From NCBI RefSeq assembly GCF_000204055.1, contig NW_006768786.1:1104873-1168872 (forward strand): a stretch of DNA of 64,000 nucleotides, read 5' to 3'. Position 1 is the stretch's first letter, and each line of letters starts with the position of its first letter. The stretch is from Melampsora larici-populina 98AG31 (Eukaryota > Basidiomycota > Pucciniomycetes > Pucciniales > Melampsoraceae). This document shows positions 36,031-47,310 of the stretch, one piece after another. Below the pieces are notes generated by a model that saw nothing but the letters and a program-made list of their open reading frames with translations, was not told where the DNA came from and ran no database searches. The position numbers and the translations under genes were made by a program.

Positions 36031-36040
36031 TTGATAGAGG

Positions 36041-38511
36041 AGGCCAACAAGGAGGACAGAACTTCAACAATAATGGTTCTGGTCATAATAATCAAAATGG
36101 CAGTCAATATTCCAACTTTGGAATGAATAGAGGAAGAGGAGGATACAGTGGAAATCAAGGAAGAGGAGTTTATAACTCAAATTCTCAATGGAACAATTTG
36201 GCGGGACAATTCCAACAAAACAATGGCAATCAACAGCCATCAAGTGGTTCTTATGTACCTCCACCACCCAAAAATGGACCTCCACAAGGAGATTTTCAGG
36301 AGCAGGTCTTTCATGATGGGCCAATCATGTGCTATTATTGTGGCAAGGAAGGACATGGGCATAGTAGATGCCTAGACAAGCAAAGAGATATTAATGATGG
36401 GTTTGTTACAGAACATAACAATAGTTATATCCTGTCGAGCGGACAGGTAGTTGGATAGGATAGTAGTAGGCCTATCAGAACTGTAGTTGCTGATCACCCT
36501 CTTCAAGTTATGCAAGCTACAAACTCCTTCATCAATGCAGAAGCTACTCACACTCAAGCTGAAACTCCACCAGTAAAAGAACCAGATAAATTAGTTGTAA
36601 CAGGAATCTTGACTAAGGAGACAAGTGGGGACCCTCAAATCCGGGAATTAAGAGCTAATTGTGCGGTATTAGAGGAGTGGAAGGCACCAGGGATTACTAG
36701 TAGAGGATTCAAGGCAGGTATGGCGGGAGCAGGTTCAAAAATTTATGATGTAGAAGTTGAAAGAGGAAGAGGAAAAGCTGAATCAGTTGAAGCGCCAAAG
36801 AAGAAGAAAGTGTCAATTCAACAAGACAATGTAGAAGTAGAAGAAGAAATCATGAAATTGGAGGAGCGTGTAGAAGAATATGATAGTAGTGATGACATAC
36901 CATTAGCTGAATTGAAACTTAAAGGAAGACAGTGGAGCAAAAGAAGAAGGCAACTGTGGTGGCTCCAAGAGTTACAAAGCCAGATATAGTCAGAGGTAGA
37001 TTTGAGAGGCCAGTGGAAAGGGGTTATGAAGGAGGAATGGATAAAGTAGTAGATAAAATCATGAAGACTAAAATAGATGCAGAAGTTGGAGAGTAGTGTG
37101 CTACTTCACCGGCACTGGCCAAGAATGTCAAGAAACAAGTTTCAAAACGGTGGGTAAACATACCTAGAATCATCAAACCTTTGAAAGTGGCTACTGGAAC
37201 TCTGGAGGATGATGGTTCAACTAGCGGGAGTGAAAGTCAAGATGATGATGTTTTGTATTTGTGTCCTTTGGGGTATTTAGATATTATGTTGGGAGGGAAG
37301 AAGAAGAGAGTGAAGGCCTTGGTGGATTCTGGATCTCAAATCAATATTATACCAGAGTCAGTCACTACACAAAATGTAATCTTTACCGGGCGGTAAAGAA
37401 AACTACTGACATAGAAAAATCCTGGCGCAACAGGAAGAGAGCTAAAAATCTGAAAAAATATGGACCTTGTTCCTAGGTGTTGGGGCTTCATGATGAGTAT
37501 TTTTTTGTATTTTACAGACAGATATTGTTCATGTACTAACAATAAAGGCTGAGAATCATCAAAAACCCACGTGTAACAATACCTGGAATTTGGCCCATGA
37601 TCTTGAAGACAGGATTTTGAAATCTTCAAACATCAATAAATTTTGCATTTCCAAATCAAATCACTTGTTTTTTAGTTCATCAAAAAGGTGGGTCTTTCCT
37701 CTACATTTATCATTCAGGCATCACATCTGTAGCCGGTCTGCAAAAGATCCTACGGAGCTATTTATCCAGAACTGTTTGAACATATGTAGAGTGTTTACAC
37801 AACTAGATAACACCTTACTACCTTTGTGAAGTTTAAAGGAGAATGGTTCAGCTTTTGAATGGACCAACAATCAAGTCATTTGGAGCAGAATTGCAAAAGT
37901 TATTGAAGTTTTTAGACCACAAAATATTGTCTTCATAATCATGACCCAAATTTCAGGTATTGTTACAGGTGAGTTGTTGATGATCTTTAGCCTTTATTGT
38001 TAGTAAACTAACCAATATCTGTGTGTAAAATACAAGAAAATACTCATCATGACGCCCCAACATCTAGGAACAAGGTGCATATTTTTTCAGATTTTTAGCT
38101 CACTTCCTGTTGCGCCAGGATTTTTCTATGTCAGTAGTTTTCTTTACCGCCCGGTAAAGATTACATTTTGTGTAGTGAGTGACGGGAGAGCTGGGATTGA
38201 AGGGGCTGATAACTGTCAATTCTGGTGTTAGGGGTATAGGTGGGCAAAGAACTGAGTTGATTGGCATTGGAGGAGCTATAGAAGTAGTAGTTGGTACTAG
38301 GGTACAAGGTGTGGCACATTTTTGGGTAGCCAAAGAAAGTAAATGTCTGATTTTGTTAGGACAGCCATTTTTTATGGACTTTAGGTCACAAATTGAATTT
38401 GGGAAGGCAATAGGGGAAAGGTTGACTTTGCGGGATGAGAGGGGAATTTGGACTCGGTTCACAGTTTGTAATCCTGATGATGGCAATTGGGAAAGGGAAT
38501 TGAATTTATAA
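36041..38511 (+). pseudogene. Retroelement gag C-terminal part and protease-like region, split by a CACTA element
   Basis: Continues the gag beyond hAT-1. A Gly/Asn-rich linker (GGQNFNNNGSGHNNQNGS) is followed by a CCHC zinc knuckle CYYCGKEGHGHSRC (about 36330-36375), which binds retroelement RNA. An acidic/basic spacer follows, then an aspartic protease motif ALVDSGSQINIIPES (37318-37360). The CACTA-type insertion 37363-38177 falls directly after this Ser. Beyond it the protease continues (HFWVAKESKCLILLGQPFFM, about 38320-38375) with the ILLG-type second motif. When the insertion and one copy of the AGT duplication are ignored, the frame is continuous. Stops near 36457 and elsewhere show decay. 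No reverse transcriptase follows. Confidence 0.7.
37363..38177 (-). mobile_element. 815-bp CACTA-type foldback MITE, copy 1
   Basis: Begins CACTACACAAAATG and ends with its inverted copy. AGT flanks both sides (37360-37362 and 38178-38180). The outermost 75 bases of the two ends are exact inverted copies, and similarity continues for about 240 bases, so most of the element is inverted repeat. It has no coding capacity. The same family recurs at 51105-52687 in opposite orientation. Confidence 0.9.
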
Positions 38512-38639
38512 GAGAAGAGGACAACATTGTTGGAAGTGCAGCTTGCAAAATTAGAGAGGGAGGTGCAAGGTGAAAATAGTATTGCAGTTCCAGATTATGT
38601 GGAGAATTTTTATGGTGAAGGGTTATCAAGGTTATAAGG

Positions 38640-40697
38640 AGTGTTGGTGAAGCAATGGGCATTCAGTATATAGAAAATCCAAGTAACCTTGGATGTCTAT
38701 CACCAACTAGTAGTTAATATGGGGACTTGGTGGTGTATATAGAATAATTTTGGTGCTTAATTTCGAATCAGTGTTCTTAATCTCAATTTCATGATTCCTT
38801 TAGTTTTGTCAAATTTTTGTTCTTTTTTTCCTGTTTTGTTCTTTTCCTTTTGATCAGTTTCTTTCTTTCTTTTTTATATTGATGGTGTGGTAATAGGACG
38901 TTGAGGATGGAACATGTTGGCAGGAATGAGTGGTTATTACAATCAAGCAAGAAAAGTAGTAGGGTAGGGGCGGGCACAAACAAATAAATCACAAATTCAA
39001 TATTCACATCAATCAAAATTGAATTGGTATACTACTTTAAAAAAAATGAAAATTACTCCAGTACATGGGGCGTTTTACATTTTCTTATTATGTTTCTTCT
39101 AACTTTTATCTTTACTTAAATCAAACAAAATCAATAGCAGGGGGCACAGGCTGGGTACTAGTTACATACAACAACAATTAGTCAAATTTAACATTACAAA
39201 CATCAAAATGGATTACTGCTATACACCTATTCCTCTAAATTTCTTTCTTCTGATATTATCATGTTTCAAAATGATTTTCAAATTTAAGTTGTTACATTCT
39301 CTTTCTTTTTTGTGGTGGTTGGATATGGGTAGTTGAGGATGGAGGATAGTTGGCATGGATAGATAGCTAGAATATATACAACAACAACAACAACTCAAGT
39401 AAATAAAACAAAGCAAATCATTAACAAAACAAATGAATTACAAGTCAAATGACAAAATAAAAATTACATACAAAATTACTACAATACTCAAACAACAAAG
39501 CAAAATAGTCAAAATTAAATTATTATCATCAATATGAAATTGAGTTAGAGTTATGGATATGTTTCTTTTTTTCTTTTGGGGACAGGACAGGTTTGTTGAG
39601 GATGGAGGACTAGATGGCTGGTAGGATAGTTATACAACAATTACAAGTGTAGTAGGGGGACTGTGGCGGGACAAATCAATCAACAAAATTAAAAGTCAAA
39701 TTAAATAAATAAATGGATTACTACTACATATACAAATTTTCAACAAATTTGCAAGTTACAACCTTTAAAATTACATATATATAATTATTAAGAGTTACTA
39801 TTTAGTGAAGTGTTATGAATATGTTTCTTTTCTTTCTTTTTCTTCTTTTGGGGACGGGTTAGGATTGGCGAGGATGGAGGATTAGTTGGCAGGATTAGAA
39901 TATCAGTGTATATATGAAATCAAATCAAATTATTATCAAATCAAATAAATTACAAACAATTCAAGTCTGTAGCAGGGGGTTTGGGGAGAGGCTGTGCATT
40001 AACAACAAATCAATCAAAGAAGCATTACAATTACAAAATACAATTATAAAATGGTTACTACTACAGCACAATTTTTCTTTTCTTTCTTTGCTTTTCTTAT
40101 ATGGGGGTGTTGGATACTTTGGATTATACAAACAAAACAATTGAATGATTACTGAAGCGGGAAGTTTTATATTACAAATTGAAGACTTTAGCGTTGGAAG
40201 CTTAACACGGAGTGCACATTTGATTAGGCAAACCAACTTTGGGATTTAGTTATGGCTTACATTGATTAGATACTTAGATATATTTATTTTTTGTGAATTA
40301 GTTAAGTTGCAGTTGGGACAGAATCAGATGTGCATGAATTTTTTTAGTCAAGGCCTAGATTAGAGGTTCCTTGGGATTTTTTAGATATATTAGTGAATTA
40401 CAGGAATAAGAAATTAAAATCAAAATATTTCATAAGTTACAGTTACAATTTTATAAAGAAGTTACAAGTTTTATCATATGATTAAGTCGTAGAAAGTTTT
40501 TTTTACAAGAGTTGGAGATAAATAAGATAGAAGTTACTGTGGAGGTTTTTCATTTAAGTTGGGGGAAGCAAATCACGATTGCGGCAATTTTTTATCCAAG
40601 TTGGGGGAGGTGGTCATCTATCATCTATTTTAGTGTACATGTTTTATTTCAAAGAGTTTTCGGCAGCGCTGAGGACAGCTTAGAAGTTGGGGGAGGA
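38640..40697. repeat. AT-rich non-coding 3' part of the LTR element with dispersed repeats
   Basis: No coding region. Four diverged repeats contain TTTCTTTT followed by a GGGGACGGG-like run and GAGGATGGAGGA.TAGNTGG (near 38900, 39330, 39600 and 39870), each followed by Asn-codon-like AAATCAAAT tracts. It ends in a purine tract before the right LTR. Confidence 0.55.
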
Positions 40698-42533
40698 TGT
40701 GGTAATCAAAATCTAAGAAGGGCTCCATCTTCAAGATTACATCTCTTTCAAGGACTACACCTGAGACTTTCTGGATTACTCAGGGATCTTTTTTCTCTGG
40801 TTACTTTCATTATCAAGACATACATTAATTTCTATGTTCTAACTTACAAACAAACAAAAATCTTCATAGGAGGAAACATATAGAAAACAGATTCAGTATT
40901 AGATTAATTCTCTCAATATGGCACATTCAGTCACAATCAAGATGATGATTATTTATTTCAATCCATTATAGTTTCTATTATTTGATTTCAACTTAAAAAT
41001 ACATTTGAAGACATGTATGTGAAACACAGACAAAATACCTACAAGCAGGATTCAAATCAAGCGACAAATTAAATTAAACACATACCTAAATTACAGGTCA
41101 AAGTCAAGTATGTCAAGTAAATAATAGGTTTGATTTTGGGGTTCAAAGTCAAAGGAGAAAATGAGAGAAGTTTCAGTAGAAAGAAAGTCTAGAGGGTCTT
41201 ACTTACCAAGATAAAGATCCAGGATCGAAATTGAAATTGAAGTTAAACTGAGCTAGAGGAAGAAGAAACAACATATAGAAGAGTTGAGCTATCAGAGGCT
41301 GGAATCGATTTGATTGTAGTAGCATCTATGAAGAGATGAAGACAAGACTCACCTGTTCATATCTTAATCAAATATCAAAATCAAAATTGAAAGATGATAG
41401 GAATTTCGATTTTCAGGTCCAAAGATAAGCTAGATCAAGATTGGAACTCAAGATCTAAAGTAGATTGAGTATGTGAAGATGGTATTGAAAGGAGGGATTG
41501 ATTTTGGGGTACAATCACTATGCAGATGAAGCAGTTATAGATTGGAATCAGAGCTGGAGATCAAAAAGTAGAATGAAAACTAGAAAGTTAACAATCAACA
41601 TAAGATGATGAGCGATGAAAGAAACGAATAAGAGAAGAAGAGAAAGGTACTTACATAGTACATAAATGATAAAACTACTTTCAGAATGATTGGTCGGAGG
41701 AAAAGAACAGGTTGGGGTTTGGGATTGAGGAAAGGTATAAAGAGGGCTTCACTTGAGAGGAGAAGGGAGTTATCATCCATCAATCCATCAGTTTAATTTG
41801 TGTGTGTTTGCGTGTTTTTGTGTCTTTCAGTGTGTCTTGAGAGTGTGTTAGTTTCTTTTTTCTTTTAAAGTGTCAGTGATATCGAGTGAATTGTGTTAGT
41901 GTCTATGTTTGTGCTGTGTGTTTGAAATAGTCCTAAAAGTTATTGAATAAGAGTACAGTTTCTTTCAGTCAGTAAAGGAGCTTCTTTGATAACAGAGACA
42001 AAGAAGAGTAACCTTACCTTAAGCTAATTGTTATTGGGTGTTATTGTGTGCTTTCTTTCTTTTTTTTGCTGAGCTCGGTGATTGAAGTGTGTAGTCTTAA
42101 AATTTTGTTAGAGTATTATTGTTAATATTTTTATTATTATTACATTTATTACCTACAATCAAAATTTGGCCCTGATTACAAGTACTCAAACCTCCGGATA
42201 AAACCCCACCGTCAACAAATTATCTTCCCCCTCCTTACTACCTCAATTTAGCACGTTACAGGTGTCAATTACCTGTGAAAGGACTGTACAGTTCTGTGTG
42301 TAGTATTTTTAGACTCCGCCAAACGCTGCACATCCAACCGCGTGGTGTAAACTAGGTTTTGGAAAGCCTTAAAAAGACAAAGAAGTGAAATTGAGAAGCC
42401 TCATCTTAAAACTCGAAATCATTTTTGAAGGACAAGGGCAGCTTCACAGCGCCTGTAGTTTCATCTGCTCTCACAAGTGGTGATTCTTCCCCTCTCCAGC
42501 TCAGCCTACGCTACACTGCGTAGGAGTTCTACA
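40698..42533 (+). repeat. Right LTR (1836 bp)
   Basis: Starts TGTGGTAATCAAAATC and ends GTAGGAGTTCTACA, the same ends as the left LTR. TATAAAG box at 41736-41742. The terminal hairpin CCTACGC-TACACT-GCGTAGG lies near 42505-42525. It interrupts a minus-strand ORF on its right side. Confidence 0.85.
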
Positions 42534-42723
42534 ATGTTCTGGTGACAGCAGGTAGAGAAGAGGTGGAATTGGCTGCTGTTCTCTTGGTCTTGTGTGCATA
42601 TGGCCCTAAGCTACACTTGTAGTGCATGCGGGTCTTGCGCGTATCAGCAATTGAGATCTTGAAGCCGTGGTTGGCGGCATGATGGAATAGATACATTTTG
42701 ATCGATTCAAGATTGGGATACAT
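42534..42723 (-). pseudogene. FAR1/MULE-like N-terminal fragment cut by the LTR
   Basis: Starts at 42723 (MYPNLESIKMYLFHHAANHG, then FKISIADTRKTRMHYKCSLG). The spacing A..HGF......K.....R..YKC..G resembles the start of FAR1-type WRKY/GCM1 zinc fingers found in Mutator-like transposases. The frame runs directly into the end of the right LTR at 42533, so the rest has been lost or displaced. The assignment is weak because only about 60 residues remain. Confidence 0.35.
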
Positions 42724-43300
42724 TGTATTGGTTTGAGGTGGTGGGATAGGGTTTGGATATTTGAAAGGTCAATCGGGTTTGATTTTTGTTGATTTGAGTT
42801 TGGGAGTGTTGGGGTGAGGGACTCACATCTCGAGGTTGAGGAGAGGAGGTTGATTTCTTTTGAGCATGTGGAGTGAGAGTTTGGGTCTTAGATGTTGTGA
42901 AGGGGGGGTGTTGAGATGATTGGTGTGTGAGTCAAGTGGGAATTTTCAATTATCTACTTGTGATCATGAATGGTTCAGAGGTGTCACAGCACCAACCTCA
43001 ACGGTATATACACACAAGTGGGACTTGTGTGGTTTATAGTTGGTCACCTGGGTGGGAGTGGGTGAATTAATGACTTGATGACTTTTACAGTGTCAAGTCA
43101 GCGACTCCAGACTGCTGGCAGGTCTGTGCAGCATTCTGCAGTACAATATCTTAAGCTTTCATGCAGATGTCACGGTATTTCATTGTGGGATCTGTAAGGC
43201 ACAGGTGGATTTGGCCCCGGAGAAGAGTACATGTACTCCCGCAGTTGACTGTATGAGTAGTACTCCACCTGGTACAGACATGGGAAAATGGAGCACAAGC

Positions 43301-43440
43301 TAGTTGACTAGTGTTAGCTAATAGTCTACCAAAACAAAGCAAAATTGTGACAATTGCAAATGAAAAGAGGAATAAAGTCTCTACCTAGTTGACTAGTGTT
43401 AGCTAATAGTCTACCAAAACAAAGCAAAATTGTGAAAATA
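43301..43440. repeat. Tandem duplication, 85-bp period
   Basis: TAGTTGACTAGTGTTAGCTA...AAAGCAAAATTGTGA starts at 43301 and again at 43386. The first ~52 bases are nearly identical; the second unit is partial. Confidence 0.85.
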
Positions 43441-43675
43441 TGTCACCTTGGGGTGCTTTATTCAACCTTTTGATGTGCCAAATAGAAAGTGCAATACAGC
43501 CGTTTCTAGCATCAAGGCCGCTATCTTGAATCATCTCACTTGTCTCTTGATTTTGGCCACCCGAAATTGCAGAGACTGAGTTTTTTTGACTTTTACACAT
43601 ACAACTTGTCCAAATAAGGCTTAACAGGCTTATGGAGCCTGTACTGCACTTAAGTACACATCACACAGCTTAACA

Positions 43676-43776
43676 CCTGTAGCTACCGGACTGTACCCGT
43701 AGCAGCCGGACTGTACCCGTAGCAGCCGGACTGTACCCGTAGCAGCCGGACTGTACCCCAAGCCGCCGGACTGCAC
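43676..43776. repeat. 20-bp tandem repeat, about five units
   Basis: Unit CGTAGCAGCCGGACTGTACC, three units identical and the outer ones diverged. It lies about 140 bases before the KDZ pseudogene start, so it may be part of that element's terminal region. Confidence 0.85.
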
Positions 43777-43912
43777 CACTTGCACCAGTCAGTTCATTAA
43801 CTTCGACTTTGCTCACAGCACCACCCAACCCACCTAACCACTCAAATCACCACAAATCACCACCACACCTTGCACCACACCTCAAATCATCAATTCACAA
43901 TCACCGTCTACA

Positions 43913-46900
43913 ATGGGACATAACAATATCAATCTCGCCGGCTATGATTCGGATATGTTTGGCCAACAAACGGCTTGTAAACGATGAAAAAACCCCTCAC
44001 CACCTTGTCTGACCCGCGACAAAGCTTTTCAGATCAGTCAAGGTCTTGGTCTTCTTGAAACCTCACAAACTCCACCCCCACCTCCCTCTGAGACAGACAA
44101 GATCAATGTTTGGGAAGATATACCTGAAGCACATTATCCTCATGAAGAGATCAGGCCCAACTCTCCAGGCAATCAATATGCAAAGCATCAAAGATCTCTT
44201 TGACATGCAAAAGCCCAAGCTAGGAACCAAACCAAGTGGAACACCCTTGAAGCTCAACTTACTGCAACTTATCTTCACCTCCAGAACTCTACATGCAATT
44301 GGACCAAACCAAACTCTTATTGTACCCATGAGTTCAAATGCCAGTGTCCGCCTGATCAATTCCGACAACATTGTGTGGACCTAGTTGACATTCTTAGTAA
44401 GTTTGTCTATCAATTTATTTATCCTTTTGTTTCAAACTAAGCCTTCCTTCTGCTAGGTCAAGCCAGAAAACGTTGGGTCACGTTTTGTGACTGTGTACCG
44501 GACGTTATTTGCTTGCTCCACCTCGGTTACATCACTGGCTCTCCTCATTTCCCTTGCACTGGCTTTTCTATCCGGCTGATTCAATTCCAACATCAAATCT
44601 GGAACCACACTTAGATATCAACTTCTGGATTCATTGAAGTACTCATGGCATTTCTCGAAGTACAATGCCCTGTCAGATTGACACCTCAACAAATAAAGGG
44701 TATTACAAGAAGAACATTAATTGAGGCCTAAGACGGCCTTTGACCAAAGCAATTGACATATATTGACGAATACTAATTGGTCAACAAGAAATCTACAAAG
44801 ATGGTCTTCAGCTCACCCCACTCGTTCTCTCTGCCGCTTGATGTTCTCGGTGCTTTGGTCCAGCAGCGGGAGAAGTCAAAGATTCTCCAAGCAAACCGGA
44901 CTTCATTATTGCGATGGATGGGAATTTCCAACATCTCCACCAATCACGTGCTAGCAAGGACTGTCCGGAAGAACATCAATACCCTGACTTCTTCATTTGA
45001 ACCAGCGGGCTCAATTCACATGCTGCTGCCTGCCAACAGACCAATGCTCAAGACAATGACATCAAGGTAAGTATTCTCAATTGCTCATCCTACCAAATTG
45101 CCATGCTAACAGTTTCTTTATTGCAGACCTTGTGTTTGGATTCCCATACTACGGCCAACAATGTTTGAAGTGGCATGTCATGGAATAGATGTGATGATAC
45201 AGGCCTTTTTGCAAGCGCCTGTCGCCACGATGTACCCCTGTACTTTGTGAATATATATCAGAGTGGTGAAAAGTGAGTTTTCAATATTGAACTGGAAGCT
45301 TCAAGAACTGACAGGTTTATTTTGGATACAGACTGCATTTTCCTGTGACAATTGTTAAAATGCTTCAAAAACTCTACCCTGACAAGCAGATAGGTGTACT
45401 ATATGATATTGGGTGCCACTTAGGCGCACATATAGTAACAGTAAGCCGTTTATGATTCTGATATATCCTCAATGTGATACTCAATCTAATGAATATGAAA
45501 TTGATCTCCAATATTAGCGTGAGCTGTTTCCCCCCAACGACCTCAAAATGATGTTTGGTACCTTGGTTTTCCACGCATATGTGCATAAGTGGGATTGTCA
45601 GATCAAGTTCCACCCTTGCTTCAATAAATACTGGGGACTTTCCAACGGTGAAGGCCTTGAGAGGCTCTGGTCGTTTTCATCGGGTCTTGTAGCACCTCTT
45701 CGCATCTCTACTCGACTTCATCCCCTCCTTGCTATACATTGGCGTGCCGTGTTCTATGCTTCCAGGGTTAATGAAGGATGTGGTAAGTTATACCTCTTGG
45801 GTTATACTATTGTATACTGACAATCTGCACTTCATATAATAGGAAATTGGCTTCAAAAAATACCAAAATGTAGTAAAAGTTTTGAGTGAAGCTCAAACTG
45901 CTCTAACCAACCTTTATGGAATGCCCAACCCAGCTGCACCAGGCCACAACTCTTCAGCCAAGCTCTTCCGTGGGCAATGGGCTTTTGAGTGAGAAGCATA
46001 TTCAAGTAAGCAAGAAATCGTACAGAGGAAGAAGTTAGAGCTTGGTCGACTGCTATGCTTACAAGAAGAGCTATGTAGTGCATGGTAAGTGGTTTCTAAG
46101 TGGTTGCATACATCCCATAGGACAACATTAACAGTATGTTCTTGCAGGTCAGTTCCAGTACTTACAGCCAAACAGACTATTGTCTGACTTTGAACAACAG
46201 CAGAGCTCCAAGAGAAAATCAACCGGCAGGCCACAAAATTCGGGACAGCAAATGTTCCAGTATTTGAAGAAGAGCAGGAAGCATTCCTGATGCTCTGGTA
46301 CAGCAAACACAAAGTTGGGCTGAGGTTTATCACCATATGCAAAGAAAAGTGACCACTTCAACAGAGTCGCACTGATGGACATTCTTCAAATCTAGGTAAG
46401 TCAAGAAATCAACACTGGTTCAATAGAAAGCTCAATACATTTGCTGAATCTAGGTCATAAGGGTCAGACCAACCTACTCTTGGCGCTTCGGAGGCACGCA
46501 GTCCAGCTTAAGAAAGTGGTTGAGACATATTGCACTCAACGGGCTCAATATCATGCCGATTATCCAGATGACCCGCTCCCTGAAGATGTAGAATACACCA
46601 AACTATTTCGTATTGAACCCAATCACCAATTCTGGCATGATTCACTCTTCACTAAATTTGAAGCACCTTGGGCAGTGGATCCAAAGACGAGGCTAGGAAT
46701 GCAACAGATAGTGTATGCTGATCGAGCAAAAGAAGAGATTAGGCGTCTTGGCTGGGAGGCTTGCCAAGCTATGCGTTGGGCAACAGCTCCCCACCATCAC
46801 AACATCACCACTCTCCGTGCTCTAGAGTCTGCTAACAACAATCTGTCACTTCCTATCCTTTATCACCCAACTCTTGCACATCTACCACCACAGTCTCGTC

Positions 46901-47310
46901 AATGTGCAGCCACTGTTGTCATCAAGAACAAGTTTCTCAAAATTACCAACCCTCAGCTCTTATGGCACGAAGGGCTACTCAATGTCTTTTCTTGAACACC
47001 AAGCCAACCTGGTGATGAAGACCTCAAGAAAACTTGGAACAGCCAACTAGATTACATCTCAAATCTCCACAAAGCAGGTCAGATATGTATGGTACCTGGT
47101 GATTTAGATATCTGAATTGGCTCCAATGTGATTCAACTGGAAGAGATTGAACAGGAAGAACAGGGAGAATCTAATGTTGTGATAATTGATGTTGATGAAA
47201 GTGACAGTAGCTCTGATGGCAAGGATGATGACAAATTTTCTGGGCTTGTACATCAGCTCGATTTGGCAGATATCAGTTGTGCTGTAGACCCAATGACTTT
47301 GTTTATGTAG
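43913..47310 (+). pseudogene. KDZ (Kyakuja-Dileera-Zisupton) transposase, degenerate
   Basis: Starts MGHNNINLAGYDSDMFGQQT, then breaks. Family landmarks appear in changing frames. The cysteine cluster region is CQCPPDQFRQHCVDLVDILS (44340-44400), followed by ICLLHLGYITGSPHFPCTGF. Then come FASACRHDVPLYFVNIYQSG (45210-45270), GVLYDIGCHLGAHIVT (45390-45440) and FHAYVHKWDCQIKFHP (45570-45620). GLSNGEGLERLWSFSSGLVA follows, and a long helical C-terminus (46441-46995) ends acidic (VVIIDVDESDSSSDG). Several stops and frame shifts (for example near 43988, 44070, 44614 and 44730) inactivate it. KDZ elements are cut-and-paste transposons of fungi and other eukaryotes, known to be associated with TET/JBP genes, one of which lies downstream here. 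Confidence 0.8.

Larger units (their letters stand above)
30281..36032 (+). mobile_element. hAT DNA transposon (hAT-1), non-functional, inserted in the gag gene
   Basis: Starts CAACACTGGGTAAG and ends CTTACCCAGTGTT(G), a 13-14 bp inverted repeat. The flanks are AATAGAGG (30273-30280) and GATAGAGG (36033-36040): an 8-bp hAT-type duplication with one mismatch, or 7 bp exactly. Both subterminal regions (30290-30490 and 35812-36030) are unusually GC-rich and full of short palindromes. The interior is a spliced hAT transposase pseudogene broken further by a solo LTR. Confidence 0.85.
25102..42533 (+). mobile_element. LTR retroelement with gag and protease-like region only, heavily nested
   Basis: Two related LTRs start TGTGGTAATCAAAAT and end GGAGTTCTACA: 25102-28677 (with a nested LTR) and 40698-42533. 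Just after the left LTR lies a primer-site-like TCTGGTGACTCCACTGGGG. Just before the right LTR is a purine tract, AAGTTGGGGGAGGA. The internal region encodes a gag-like protein with a CCHC knuckle and a DSG protease motif, but no reverse transcriptase or integrase, so the element would depend on other elements. It carries a hAT insertion (30281-36032) and a CACTA-type insertion (37363-38177). The flanking 5-mers (ACTGG and ATGTT) do not match, so the two ends may have been joined by recombination. Confidence 0.75.
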
